Source of the DNA: JAALLB01 sp017643495
GTDB taxonomy: Bacteria; Pseudomonadota; Alphaproteobacteria; Rhizobiales; Rhizobiaceae
Assembly (NCBI GenBank): GCA_965216105.1
Contig: OZ244147.1
Span: forward strand, 3,224,001-3,288,000
Reading direction: 5' to 3'
Length of the DNA: 64,000 bases
Shown: positions 52,024 through 60,019 of the stretch, piece after piece
How positions within the stretch are numbered: the stretch's first letter is position 1
How the letters are laid out: each line of letters begins with the position of its first letter
Translations under genes and position numbers: made by a program
Notes under the pieces: generated by a model
The model's input: only the letters and a program-made list of their open reading frames with translations
Told to the model about the DNA's origin: nothing
Databases searched by the model: none

Positions 52024-53223
52024 CTAACCGGAACCTCCAGTTTTCAGTCGTACATAAACAATATCGAGCAAGTCCCCCTCACCCGTGATTGCTGCATTGC
52101 TGGTTGTATCCGTGTTGAAGGCAATGAAGTAATCAGCATCAAGGTTGCTGACACCTGCGAAATCAAACTCGAATACCGAAGCCTGTGGCTGAATGCCTGC
52201 AACAAAGCGCTTCCGGCCACAGTCAGAACCGTTTGCGAATTCACATGAAACGGAGAACTGCGCCTGCATGTTTGTGCCTGACTTCGCATAGATTTCCACT
52301 GTAACCTGCTTGTTGCGTATCTGCTGCAGCACACCGGGCTTCAACCTGAGCAATAGCGGTTCTGCCGGCTGTTCGCGGTTTGCCGGATCACGCAGGGAAC
52401 GCACCCTGATCATCTGTGTGTTCTGTTGGGTGACAAGCTCTGCCGTGCCTCGACCGGCAACAACCAGGGAGGAGAGGTCACTGGGCTTGAGCACAGTAAT
52501 ATATCCAGCTGTGTTCACGTCATTTGAAATCGAATTCGGATTACCGGATGAGCTATTGTCGAGTCCCATCAGGGAGCCATCCTGGAAAGCAACAAAAAGC
52601 TGGTAGGCAATCCACCCAAGCAAGGCAAGAATTGTAAGCGTGACAATAATCCAGATGCCGATCTTTTGCTTGCGGCGCCGTTGTCGGAAACCATCCGGCA
52701 TCCTGCTGTCCAACGGGTAGTCATCTTCCCCAAGTGCAGGCACTTCATTATCGGCAAGTGAATGGTGTTCAGGCTCAATCGGGCGCAGGTCGCCGGGAGC
52801 CTGTTCAGGGTGGACTTCATCAGACGCGGCTTCGACACTCTCATGGTGAGGATCATTACCGGTTACACCGGTATTTGCCTGGTGCGGGTCAGGTTCGGGC
52901 TCCGGCTCAGACTGTGGCGGCGGGGTGCGGCCATCTGAAAGTATCTGCTGCAACTCGTATAGCGGATCATCTTCAGGCACAAAAAACCGGTCTGGCGACT
53001 CGGGCATTGGTGGCGGTGGCGAGAATTCAGCTTCAATGCGTGTAATGCATTCTTCAAGCTCAGCCTTCTTTGCCATTGCGGCTTCAACGGTGAGAGAGCG
53101 GTTTCCCTCAATTATCCTGTTCAATGCATTCCTTGACGAGCGATAGACAGCCTCGCGCACTTGCGGAGATTTGTCTGTCTGCGATGCAAGAGCATTCCTG
53201 ATCAGAGCCTCGAAATTGGCCAA
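52024..53223 (-). CDS. Single-pass membrane protein of unknown function
   Basis: This 399-residue protein is conserved in appearance but not recognised. Residues 1 to 70 are helical (LIRNALASQTDKSPQVREAV). A long acidic, proline-rich cytosolic linker follows (about 70 to 185), then a basic patch (RQRRRKQKIG), one membrane helix (IWIIVTLTILALLGWIAYQL, about 190 to 210) and a periplasmic domain of about 170 residues that ends in a beta-rich segment (QASVFEFDFAGVSNLDADYF). No catalytic motif is seen. It converges on ppk2 with a 15-base gap. Confidence 0.65.
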   Translation of the reverse strand: MANFEALIRNALASQTDKSPQVREAVYRSSRNALNRIIEGNRSLTVEAAMAKKAELEECITRIEAEFSPPPPMPESPDRFFVPEDDPLYELQQILSDGRTPPPQSEPEPEPDPHQANTGVTGNDPHHESVEAASDEVHPEQAPGDLRPIEPEHHSLADNEVPALGEDDYPLDSRMPDGFRQRRRKQKIGIWIIVTLTILALLGWIAYQLFVAFQDGSLMGLDNSSSGNPNSISNDVNTAGYITVLKPSDLSSLVVAGRGTAELVTQQNTQMIRVRSLRDPANREQPAEPLLLRLKPGVLQQIRNKQVTVEIYAKSGTNMQAQFSVSCEFANGSDCGRKRFVAGIQPQASVFEFDFAGVSNLDADYFIAFNTDTTSNAAITGEGDLLDIVYVRLKTGGSG

Positions 53224-53418
53224 TGTGCCGCCCCATTCGTTGCTGTCCGGCTCCGGCCGGGCATTTCACCAAACTTGTTGCCCGCGGGTTCCTGCTTGTA
53301 CATCCGCAATCTCCGAACCAGTCTATACGCTTAAAAGCATTGTCGGATTTTTGCAACGCACGTCCGGCAGAATAAACAAATTGGACCTCTTCCGCGTACG
53401 CAAATCCGTGAAAAGTCA

Positions 53419-53447
53419 TTGCAGGCAAGATGCGAATACCATAAAAG
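53419..53447 (+). promoter_or_regulatory. Possible promoter of the nitronate monooxygenase-like gene
   Basis: TTGCAG (53419 to 53424) and TAAAAG (53442 to 53447) with a 17-base spacer fit a sigma70-type promoter. The operator at 53453 would then overlap the transcription start. Confidence 0.4.
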
Positions 53448-53452
53448 CCTGT

Positions 53453-53468
53453 TTGACGTATACGTAAG
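53453..53468 (+). promoter_or_regulatory. TTnACGTnnACGTnAA-type operator before the nitronate monooxygenase-like gene
   Basis: TTGACGTATACGTAAG is a near-perfect palindrome with core ACGTATACGT. It shares the pattern of the operator at 10831 before the beta-oxidation operon. It ends 13 bases before the start codon, where a bound repressor would block initiation. Confidence 0.55.
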
Positions 53469-53481
53469 AAAAGAGGGTAAT

Positions 53482-54450
53482 TTGGCAATTCCGGATATTC
53501 TGAAAGACCGCCTGTCGGTCCCTGCCGTCGGCGCACCATTGTTCATCATTTCGAACCCAAAACTGGTGCTTGCCCAATGCAAGGCGGGTGTTGTTGGTTC
53601 ATTTCCTGCCCTGAATGCGCGCCCGGCCGAACAACTCGATGAATGGCTGGCCGAAATAACGGAAGAACTTGAAAGCCATCGTGCCGCCAATCCGGGCAAG
53701 CCGGTCGCTCCCTTTGCGGTCAACCAGATTGTCCATACATCGAACAACCGTCTGGAGCATGATCTTCGCCTTTGTGTAAAATACAAGGTCCCGATCGTGA
53801 TTACCTCGCTTGGCGCAGTTCCGGAAGTCAATGATGCCGTTCATTCATATGGCGGCATTGTGCTCCATGACATTATCAACAACCGGCATGCCAATTCCGC
53901 CATACGCAAGGGAGCCGACGGATTGATTGCGGTTGCTGCCGGTGCTGGCGGGCATGCCGGCACCTTGTCCCCTTTTGCCCTGATACAGGAAATCCGTGAA
54001 TGGTTTGACGGCCCATTACTCCTGTCGGGGGCAATTGCGAATGGCGGTGCCATTCTTGCTGCCCAGGCAATGGGTGCAGACCTCGCCTATATCGGCTCCC
54101 CGTTCATCGCCACGCATGAAGCAAGGGCCAGCGATGAGTACAAACAGGCAATTGCAGACTACAATGCCAAGGACATCCTCTATACAAACCTGTTTACCGG
54201 CGTTCACGGAAACTACCTGCGACCATCGATAGAAAGAGCAGGACTTGACCCGGACAATCTCCCGCAAAGCGACCCCTCCGCCATGGATTTCGGGTCGGGC
54301 GGCAATACAGATGCCAAGGCCTGGAAAGACATCTGGGGATGCGGCCAGGGCATTGGTGCCGTGAAGTCGGTCACATCGACACAAGAACTGGTTGATCGTC
54401 TTGTCCGTGAATATGGCGAAGCTCGCCAGAGGCTGGAACTAAACAACTAG
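53482..54450 (+). CDS. Nitronate monooxygenase / enoyl-reductase-like FMN protein
   Basis: This 322-residue FMN TIM-barrel protein of the 2-nitropropane dioxygenase family has APLFIISNPKLVLAQCKAGVVG at the N-terminus (given here in two halves), APFAVNQIVHTSNNR, GADGLIAVAAGAGGHAGTLSP with the histidine near FMN, and AMGADLAYIGSPFIAT. The TTG at 53482 follows AGAGGG by seven bases and gives the family N-terminus LAIPDILKDRL. Family members oxidise nitronates or act as flavin enoyl reductases. The shared operator with the beta-oxidation operon hints at a lipid-linked role, which is inference. Confidence 0.86.
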   Translation: MAIPDILKDRLSVPAVGAPLFIISNPKLVLAQCKAGVVGSFPALNARPAEQLDEWLAEITEELESHRAANPGKPVAPFAVNQIVHTSNNRLEHDLRLCVKYKVPIVITSLGAVPEVNDAVHSYGGIVLHDIINNRHANSAIRKGADGLIAVAAGAGGHAGTLSPFALIQEIREWFDGPLLLSGAIANGGAILAAQAMGADLAYIGSPFIATHEARASDEYKQAIADYNAKDILYTNLFTGVHGNYLRPSIERAGLDPDNLPQSDPSAMDFGSGGNTDAKAWKDIWGCGQGIGAVKSVTSTQELVDRLVREYGEARQRLELNN

Positions 54451-54755
54451 GCAGCCACCGGCCAAACTTCTGCGACTGATTTGCGTTTCTCGTTTTGCCA
54501 AATGCCCGCTTGCGAAAGCTTGCGGGCATTTGCTTTTCTGCCGTGATTTTCGCATGGCCTCTTTTCATTCGTTTCCAGACAGGCAATACTTGGACAACGA
54601 ACAGGACGGCCAAGGTTTCAGGAGGGAAGCCAGGTGTGGCAAATATGGAATTTGAGCAAGCACTGCTGCTAGTCTTCTCATCATCCAAAGCCCGCCGCAA
54701 ACTTCCATCCAACCCTTGTGCCGCATGAAATATCGTGTTGCTCAGGAGGTATGCA
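54451..54755. other. Intergenic region before the molybdenum hydroxylase genes
   Basis: About 305 bases. It contains the terminator at 54500 to 54538 and the promoter region for the downstream operon. No credible gene is seen. A strong AGGAGGT ribosome-binding site ends at 54750. Confidence 0.6.
54500..54538 (+). terminator. Intrinsic terminator after the nitronate monooxygenase-like gene
   Basis: A ten-pair stem, AAATGCCCGC (54500 to 54509) and GCGGGCATTT (54522 to 54531), is followed by GCTTTTC. It lies 50 bases after the stop. Confidence 0.8.
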
Positions 54756-55229
54756 ATGGCGTCAGTATCAATCAAGGTAAACGGCAAGGATGTATCCGGT
54801 GAGGTCGAGGACAGGACCCTGCTGGTTGAATTCATCCGCGAAAACATGCGTCTTACCGGTACACATGTGGGATGTGACACATCGCAATGCGGGGCCTGTG
54901 TTGTCCACATGGACGGAAAGGCAATCAAGTCCTGTTCCATTCTTGCAGCCCAGGCCAATGGCAGCGAGATCACCACGATCGAGGGCCTGGCAAATGGCAG
55001 CGAATTGCATCCAATGCAAACGGCCTTCAAGGAAAATCACGGATTGCAGTGCGGGTTCTGCACACCCGGAATGATCATGGCTGCCACAGACATGGTACGC
55101 CGCTACAAGGAAAGCGGCCGCGAACTTGATGAAACGGCGATCCGGGAAGAGCTGGAAGGCAATATCTGCCGCTGCACCGGCTACCACAACATCGTGAAAT
55201 CCATTCAGGATGCCGCATCCAAAATGTAA
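54756..55229 (+). CDS. Molybdenum hydroxylase small subunit, 2Fe-2S (CoxS-like)
   Basis: This 157-residue iron-sulfur subunit has a plant-type cluster CDTSQCGACVVHMDGKAIKSC (N-terminal part begins near residue 43) and a second helical cluster domain with CGFCTPGMIM and GNICRCTGYHNIV. It passes electrons from the molybdenum site to the FAD subunit. The start at 54756 follows AGGAGGT by five bases. The large and medium subunits follow in order. Family: xanthine oxidase/CO dehydrogenase. Confidence 0.94.
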   Translation: MASVSIKVNGKDVSGEVEDRTLLVEFIRENMRLTGTHVGCDTSQCGACVVHMDGKAIKSCSILAAQANGSEITTIEGLANGSELHPMQTAFKENHGLQCGFCTPGMIMAATDMVRRYKESGRELDETAIREELEGNICRCTGYHNIVKSIQDAASKM

Positions 55230-55307
55230 TCGGGAACAAAGATCGGGCCTGACGGACCGCTGTAAGTCCACTCAGGCATTGCCTATGGCAACAGGAGGAG
55301 GAATGAC

Positions 55308-57668
55308 ATGAGTGAAGGTATCGGCGCACGGGTTTTGCGCAAGGAAGACAAGCGGTTCATCACGGGATCGGGCAAATATACCGATGATGTGAAAGAGACA
55401 AACCAGTGTTACGCGGCATTCGTTCGCTCGCCACATGCACATGCAAAGATCAAAGGGATCAACAAGTCTCCGGCAGAAGGCATGCCAGGCGTCGAGGCTG
55501 TTCTCGATGGCAAACAACTTACCGGCGACGGTATTGGCAACATCATTTGCGGCTGGATGATCCATTCCAAGGATGGTTCACCAATGAAAATGGGTGCCTG
55601 GTCAGCCCTCGCCACCGAAACGGCACGTTATGTGGGTGATGCAGTTGCAGTTGTAATCGCAGACAGTCTGGCTCGTGCACGGGCAGCAGCAGAAGCAGTC
55701 GAAGTGGATTACGAAATCCTTGATGCCGTCATCACCACGGAACAGGCACTGGCCGATGGTGCCCCCCAACTTCACCCTGAAGCGCCGGGCAACCTCATCT
55801 ATGATTGGGAGATCGGCGACAAGGAGCCAACGGAAAAGGCGATTGCCGATGCTGCATATGTTTGTGAAATGGAGATCACAAACAACCGGGTTGCGCCCAA
55901 TCCGATGGAGCCCCGCTCTGCTGTGGCAACTTATTCACCATCAGAGGATCACTATACGCTCTATACAACCTCGCAGAACCCGCATGTGGCCCGCCTCGTA
56001 CTTTCAGCCTTTTACCAGGTTGCACCGGAACACAAGCTGCGTGTTATCGCACCTGATGTCGGTGGAGGGTTTGGAGCCAAGATCTATATCTATCCGGAAG
56101 AGATCGTTTGTCTGTGGGCTTCCATGAAGACACGCTGCTCTGTCAAATGGACAGCGGACCGCTCCGAAGCATTCCTTACCGATGCGCATGGACGGGATCA
56201 TGTCTCGAAAGCCAGGATGGGTTTCGACAAGGATAACCGGATCGTCGGCTTTCAGGTCGACACGATTGCCAATCTCGGCGCCTACATGTCCCTCTTTTCA
56301 TCATCGGTGCCGACCTATCTCTACGCGACGCTGCTTTCAGGCCAATATGACATTGCCAACATTCACTGCAACGTCCGCACCGCCTATACAAACACGACGC
56401 CGGTTGATGCCTATCGCGGAGCAGGCCGCCCCGAAGCCTGCTACCTGATCGAACGCATGATGGAAACGGCAGCGCGGGATCTCGGCATTGATCCTGCTGA
56501 ACTGCGGCGGAAGAATTTCATCCGCGAGTTTCCCCATCAGACGCCGGTAATCATGGCGTATGACAGTGGCGACTTCGAAGCCAATCTCGAAGCCGCCATG
56601 AAAGCAGCCGACTATGCAGGGTTCGAAAAACGCCGTTCTGAATCTGCGTCGCAAGGCAAGCTGCGCGGTATCGGAATGTCCTGTTACATCGAGGCTTGCG
56701 GCATTGCCCCGTCTGCCGCGGTCGGATCTCTTGGTGCCGGTGTCGGCTTGTGGGAATCCGCCGAGGTGCGCGTAAACCCGGTCGGAACAATCGAGATTCT
56801 GACCGGTTCCCACAGCCATGGCCAGGGGCATGAGACCACGTTTCCGCAGTTGGTCAGTGACCGGTTTGGTCTGCCGAGCGACAATGTCCAGATTGTGCAT
56901 GGCGATACTGACAAGGTCCAGTTCGGCATGGGAACCTACGGCTCCCGTTCCGGCGCCGTGGGGATGTCCGCGATCGTCAAGGCGCTCGACAAGGTGGAAG
57001 CGAAAGCCAAGAAAATTGCCGCCCACATGCTTGAAGCCTCGGAAGGTGACATTGTCATTGAGGATGGCGAAGTGAAAGTGGCCGGCACGGACAAGAAACT
57101 TGGCTGGCACGAAGTATGTCTTGGAGCCTACACGGCCCATAACCTGCCGGAAGGCATGGAGCCGGGCCTCAAAGAAGGTGCTTTTTATGATCCTTCCAAC
57201 TTCACCTTCCCGGCGGGTTGCTACATTTGTGAAGTCGAGGTTGATCCTGAAACAGGCACAACCCGGATTGTCCAGTTTGTGGCATCTGATGATTTCGGCA
57301 CCATCATCAATCCGATGATTGTTGAAGGCCAGGTACATGGCGGCATTGCACAGGGTGTTGGCCAGGCGTTGCTGGAACAGGCTGTCTATGATGAAAGCGG
57401 CCAGCTTCTTACCGGTTCATACATGGATTATGCCATGCCAAGGGCAGATGACCTGCCGAGCTACATGGTCAGCCACGAGACCACGATATGTCCGGGCAAT
57501 CCGCTCGGTATCAAGGGATGTGGCGAGGCCGGAGCCATCGGCTCGCCGCCAGCCGTCATCAACGCAATCACCAATGCCATTGGAAACAATGCTCTTTCCA
57601 TGCCCGCAACATCTGCCAAGGTCTGGCAGGCAATCAATGCGGCCAACGTGAAAGAAGCGGCAGAGTAG
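55308..57668 (+). CDS. Molybdenum hydroxylase large subunit, CO-dehydrogenase form II type
   Basis: This 786-residue catalytic subunit binds molybdopterin cytosine dinucleotide. It begins GARVLRKEDKRFITGSGKYT. The active-site loop reads AYRGAGRPEACYLIERM (about residue 365), the form II pattern, instead of the AYxCSFR loop of true CO dehydrogenases. GGGFGAKIYIYPEE (about residue 252) and GSHSHGQGHETTFPQ are conserved, as is the C-terminal IKGCGEAGAIGSPPA with the catalytic glutamate. The substrate is therefore unknown and need not be CO. No accessory genes for cofactor insertion are adjacent. Confidence 0.93.
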   Translation: MSEGIGARVLRKEDKRFITGSGKYTDDVKETNQCYAAFVRSPHAHAKIKGINKSPAEGMPGVEAVLDGKQLTGDGIGNIICGWMIHSKDGSPMKMGAWSALATETARYVGDAVAVVIADSLARARAAAEAVEVDYEILDAVITTEQALADGAPQLHPEAPGNLIYDWEIGDKEPTEKAIADAAYVCEMEITNNRVAPNPMEPRSAVATYSPSEDHYTLYTTSQNPHVARLVLSAFYQVAPEHKLRVIAPDVGGGFGAKIYIYPEEIVCLWASMKTRCSVKWTADRSEAFLTDAHGRDHVSKARMGFDKDNRIVGFQVDTIANLGAYMSLFSSSVPTYLYATLLSGQYDIANIHCNVRTAYTNTTPVDAYRGAGRPEACYLIERMMETAARDLGIDPAELRRKNFIREFPHQTPVIMAYDSGDFEANLEAAMKAADYAGFEKRRSESASQGKLRGIGMSCYIEACGIAPSAAVGSLGAGVGLWESAEVRVNPVGTIEILTGSHSHGQGHETTFPQLVSDRFGLPSDNVQIVHGDTDKVQFGMGTYGSRSGAVGMSAIVKALDKVEAKAKKIAAHMLEASEGDIVIEDGEVKVAGTDKKLGWHEVCLGAYTAHNLPEGMEPGLKEGAFYDPSNFTFPAGCYICEVEVDPETGTTRIVQFVASDDFGTIINPMIVEGQVHGGIAQGVGQALLEQAVYDESGQLLTGSYMDYAMPRADDLPSYMVSHETTICPGNPLGIKGCGEAGAIGSPPAVINAITNAIGNNALSMPATSAKVWQAINAANVKEAAE

Positions 57669-57679
57669 GAGAGCCAGAC

Positions 57680-58477
57680 ATGTACGAAACAGTTTATCAC
57701 CGGGCAACCAGCACTGATGACGCCGTTGCCAAAATGGCAGAAGCAGAGGATGCGAAATTCGTTTCCGGCGGAATGACACTCATTCCGACAATGAAGCAAA
57801 GGCTTGCAGCCCCTTCCGACCTGATTGACCTCAGACATATCGATGCGATGAAAGGCATTGCGATTGACGGGAAGAAGGTGACCATTGGTGCAGCGACTAC
57901 CCATGCAGAGGTTGCAAGCTCGTCCGAGCTTGCAGACCTGTGCCCGGCAATCTGCAATCTTGCCGGGCATATTGGTGACCCCCATGTGCGCCATATGGGA
58001 ACAATTGGCGGATCAATCGCCAATAATGATCCTGCCGCTGACTATCCTGCAGCCATGATCGGGCTTGGTGCCGAAATCATGACAACAAAGCGCACAATCC
58101 CTGCCGAAGATTTCTTTGTCGGCATGTTTGAAACCGCACTTGAGGATGACGAAATCATCACGGCCGTTTCCTTTACTGCTCCTGACAAGGCTGCCTATTC
58201 GAAGTTTCCGAACCCGGCTTCGCGATATGCCATGGCCGGCGTTTTCGTGGCGCTGAATGGTGGGGATGCCCGCGTTGCCGTCACAGGTGCCGGCTCGGAT
58301 GGCGTTTTCCGGCACACCGGCATGGAAGATGCCTTGTCGTCCAACTGGTCGGCAGATGCTGTTTCAGATGCCGAAGTGGACGAGGGTGACATGCTCTCCG
58401 ATCTGCATGGCGATTCAAGATATCGCGCCAACCTTGTAAAGGTCATGGCAAAACGGGCAGTTGCTGCTGCAGGCTGA
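57680..58477 (+). CDS. Molybdenum hydroxylase FAD subunit (CoxM-like)
   Basis: This 265-residue FAD-binding subunit has KFVSGGMTLIPTMKQRLAAP (about residue 27) and HVRHMGTIGGSIANNDPAAD (about 105), the two flavin-binding segments, followed by the C-terminal CO dehydrogenase flavoprotein domain. The ATG at 57680 follows AGGAGA, 11 bases after the large-subunit stop. It completes the three-subunit enzyme; the terminator at 58502 ends the operon. Confidence 0.94.
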   Translation: MYETVYHRATSTDDAVAKMAEAEDAKFVSGGMTLIPTMKQRLAAPSDLIDLRHIDAMKGIAIDGKKVTIGAATTHAEVASSSELADLCPAICNLAGHIGDPHVRHMGTIGGSIANNDPAADYPAAMIGLGAEIMTTKRTIPAEDFFVGMFETALEDDEIITAVSFTAPDKAAYSKFPNPASRYAMAGVFVALNGGDARVAVTGAGSDGVFRHTGMEDALSSNWSADAVSDAEVDEGDMLSDLHGDSRYRANLVKVMAKRAVAAAG

Positions 58478-58501
58478 AGCAGTTCAACAAAACACTTCAA
58501 G

Positions 58502-58526
58502 GCGGGCTTTTCAGCCCGCTTTTTTA
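58502..58526 (+). terminator. Intrinsic terminator of the molybdenum hydroxylase operon
   Basis: Stem GCGGGCT (58502 to 58508) and AGCCCGC (58513 to 58519), with a four-base loop, is followed by seven T residues. It is 24 bases after the stop. Confidence 0.9.
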
Positions 58527-58679
58527 TTGCTGCCTGCAGATGACAAATCCTGCCATCCGGCCTTTTCTCAAACTCATTCCCGCCAAAACGTTTCCAATCC
58601 GGGGGAATGCATGAAACGGGTGGCTCCACCCTCTCATGCTCCATAAAGCATCACTCGTATTCAACCAATGGAGACGAGA

Positions 58680-59432
58680 ATGATACTCAATGGAAAGACC
58701 ATAATTATTACCGGGGCGAGCAGTGGTATTGGCGCTGCAGCAGCCAGAATTTTTGCCCGGGAAGGTGCCAATCTTGTGCTGGGCGCACGCCGGGCCGGGC
58801 TGCTTCAAGACATATGTGACGAAATTTCCGGGAATGGCGGTGAAGCCGTTTTTGCAGCCGGCAACGTGGAAGACAGCGAGTATGCAAAAGAACTGGTATT
58901 GTTGGCGGAAACCCGGTTTGGCAAACTGGATGGGGCATTCAACAATGCGGGCATGACGGGAGACATGACATCCATCGCGGACATGGATGACGAAAACTGG
59001 AACAAGGTGCTCTCGGTCAATCTTACAAGCGGGTTCCATGCGGCAAAACACCAGATTCCCGCCCTCCAGAAAAACGGAGGCGGATCACTTGTGTTCACAT
59101 CATCCTTCGTCGGACACACAATCGGCCTGCCGGGAATGGGAGCATACGCAGCTGCCAAGGCAGGTCTGATCGGCATGGCACAAGTCCTCGCTGCCGAACA
59201 CGGGCCGGAAAACATTCGGGTGAATGCGCTGTTGCCCGGAGGCACGAAAACTCCAATGGCAGGTGATGACCCTGATTTCCACGCAGTCGTCCGGGGGTTT
59301 CATGCACTCAAGAGAATGGCGGAACCAACCGAGATTGCACAGGCAGCGCTCTTTCTGCTGTCTGACCAGTCATCCTTCGTAACCGGGACCGCCATGCTTG
59401 CAGACGGGGGGAACTCCATCAACAAACTGTAA
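58680..59432 (+). CDS. SDR family oxidoreductase
   Basis: This 250-residue classical short-chain dehydrogenase has the glycine motif TGASSGIGAAAARIF, NNAGMTGDMTS, and the active-site FTSSFVGHTIGLPGMGAYAA then AKAGLIGMA with serine, tyrosine and lysine. An arginine pair (GARRAGLL) after the second strand suggests NADPH. The start at 58680 follows GGAGACGAGA. It stands alone after the terminator at 58502; the substrate is unknown. Confidence 0.9.
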   Translation: MILNGKTIIITGASSGIGAAAARIFAREGANLVLGARRAGLLQDICDEISGNGGEAVFAAGNVEDSEYAKELVLLAETRFGKLDGAFNNAGMTGDMTSIADMDDENWNKVLSVNLTSGFHAAKHQIPALQKNGGGSLVFTSSFVGHTIGLPGMGAYAAAKAGLIGMAQVLAAEHGPENIRVNALLPGGTKTPMAGDDPDFHAVVRGFHALKRMAEPTEIAQAALFLLSDQSSFVTGTAMLADGGNSINKL

Positions 59433-59451
59433 TCCGGCGTTTTACACTCAT

Positions 59452-59486
59452 GCCTGTGCGGCTTTTCCCGATACGGCTGCACAGGC
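59452..59486. terminator. Hairpin between convergent SDR and GNAT genes
   Basis: An eight-base inverted repeat, GCCTGTGC (59452 to 59459) and GCACAGGC (59479 to 59486), lies in the short convergent gap. It has no strong T-run, so the terminator role is tentative. Confidence 0.35.
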
Positions 59487-59492
59487 CAATGA

Positions 59493-59990
59493 TCAGCCCC
59501 CAAAGGCGGGTGCAAACCGCAATTTTCCGGCTATCGGTTGCTCCCCAAAGCAAAGGGACTGGACATAGGGAAACGGAACCTTGCCGAAGAAGAGTTTCTG
59601 ATTGCTGACAAATCCGAACCTTGAATAGTAATCGGGATTTCCGATCAGGACACACCCTGATGCGCCCGCCTTTTTCATTCTTGAAAGTCCTTCTCGAACC
59701 AGCCTGCTTCCAATGCCGGTTCGCTGCCGGTCAGGACGAACCGACAACGGCCCGAGCCCGTACCAGCCGGTGTTCACCTGATTGATGGCAACCGGCGAGA
59801 AGGCGACGTGGCCGACCATAATGCCCTCATCAACCGCAACAAGTGAAAGAACCAAATCACTGTCATCGCGCAGACGCCGGACGATGGGAGCTTCCTCGCC
59901 ATTGCTGTAAGGCATGCCTTCAAACGCCTGGACCGTAAGGTCATGTATGGCGTTTTCGTCTCCCGGCAGTTCTTCCCTGATTTTCATCAT
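59493..59990 (-). CDS. GNAT family N-acetyltransferase
   Basis: This 165-residue acetyltransferase has the acetyl-CoA loop in PDRQRTGIGSRLVREGLSRM (about residues 88 to 107) and the GCVLIGNPDYYSRFGF signature of the subgroup of putative N-acetyltransferases. The substrate is unknown. It is the last gene of a co-directional run, 29 bases after the alcohol dehydrogenase gene, and may be co-transcribed. Confidence 0.87.
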   Translation of the reverse strand: MMKIREELPGDENAIHDLTVQAFEGMPYSNGEEAPIVRRLRDDSDLVLSLVAVDEGIMVGHVAFSPVAINQVNTGWYGLGPLSVRPDRQRTGIGSRLVREGLSRMKKAGASGCVLIGNPDYYSRFGFVSNQKLFFGKVPFPYVQSLCFGEQPIAGKLRFAPAFGG

Positions 59991-60019
59991 GACAGGTTAC
60001 CGGGTCAAACCCGTTGTGC

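Noticed and set aside
54756..58477. Genuine CO dehydrogenase (coxMSL) locus
   Set aside because: The gene order is S-L-M and the active-site loop is AYRGAGR, so the CO-oxidising form I signature is absent.
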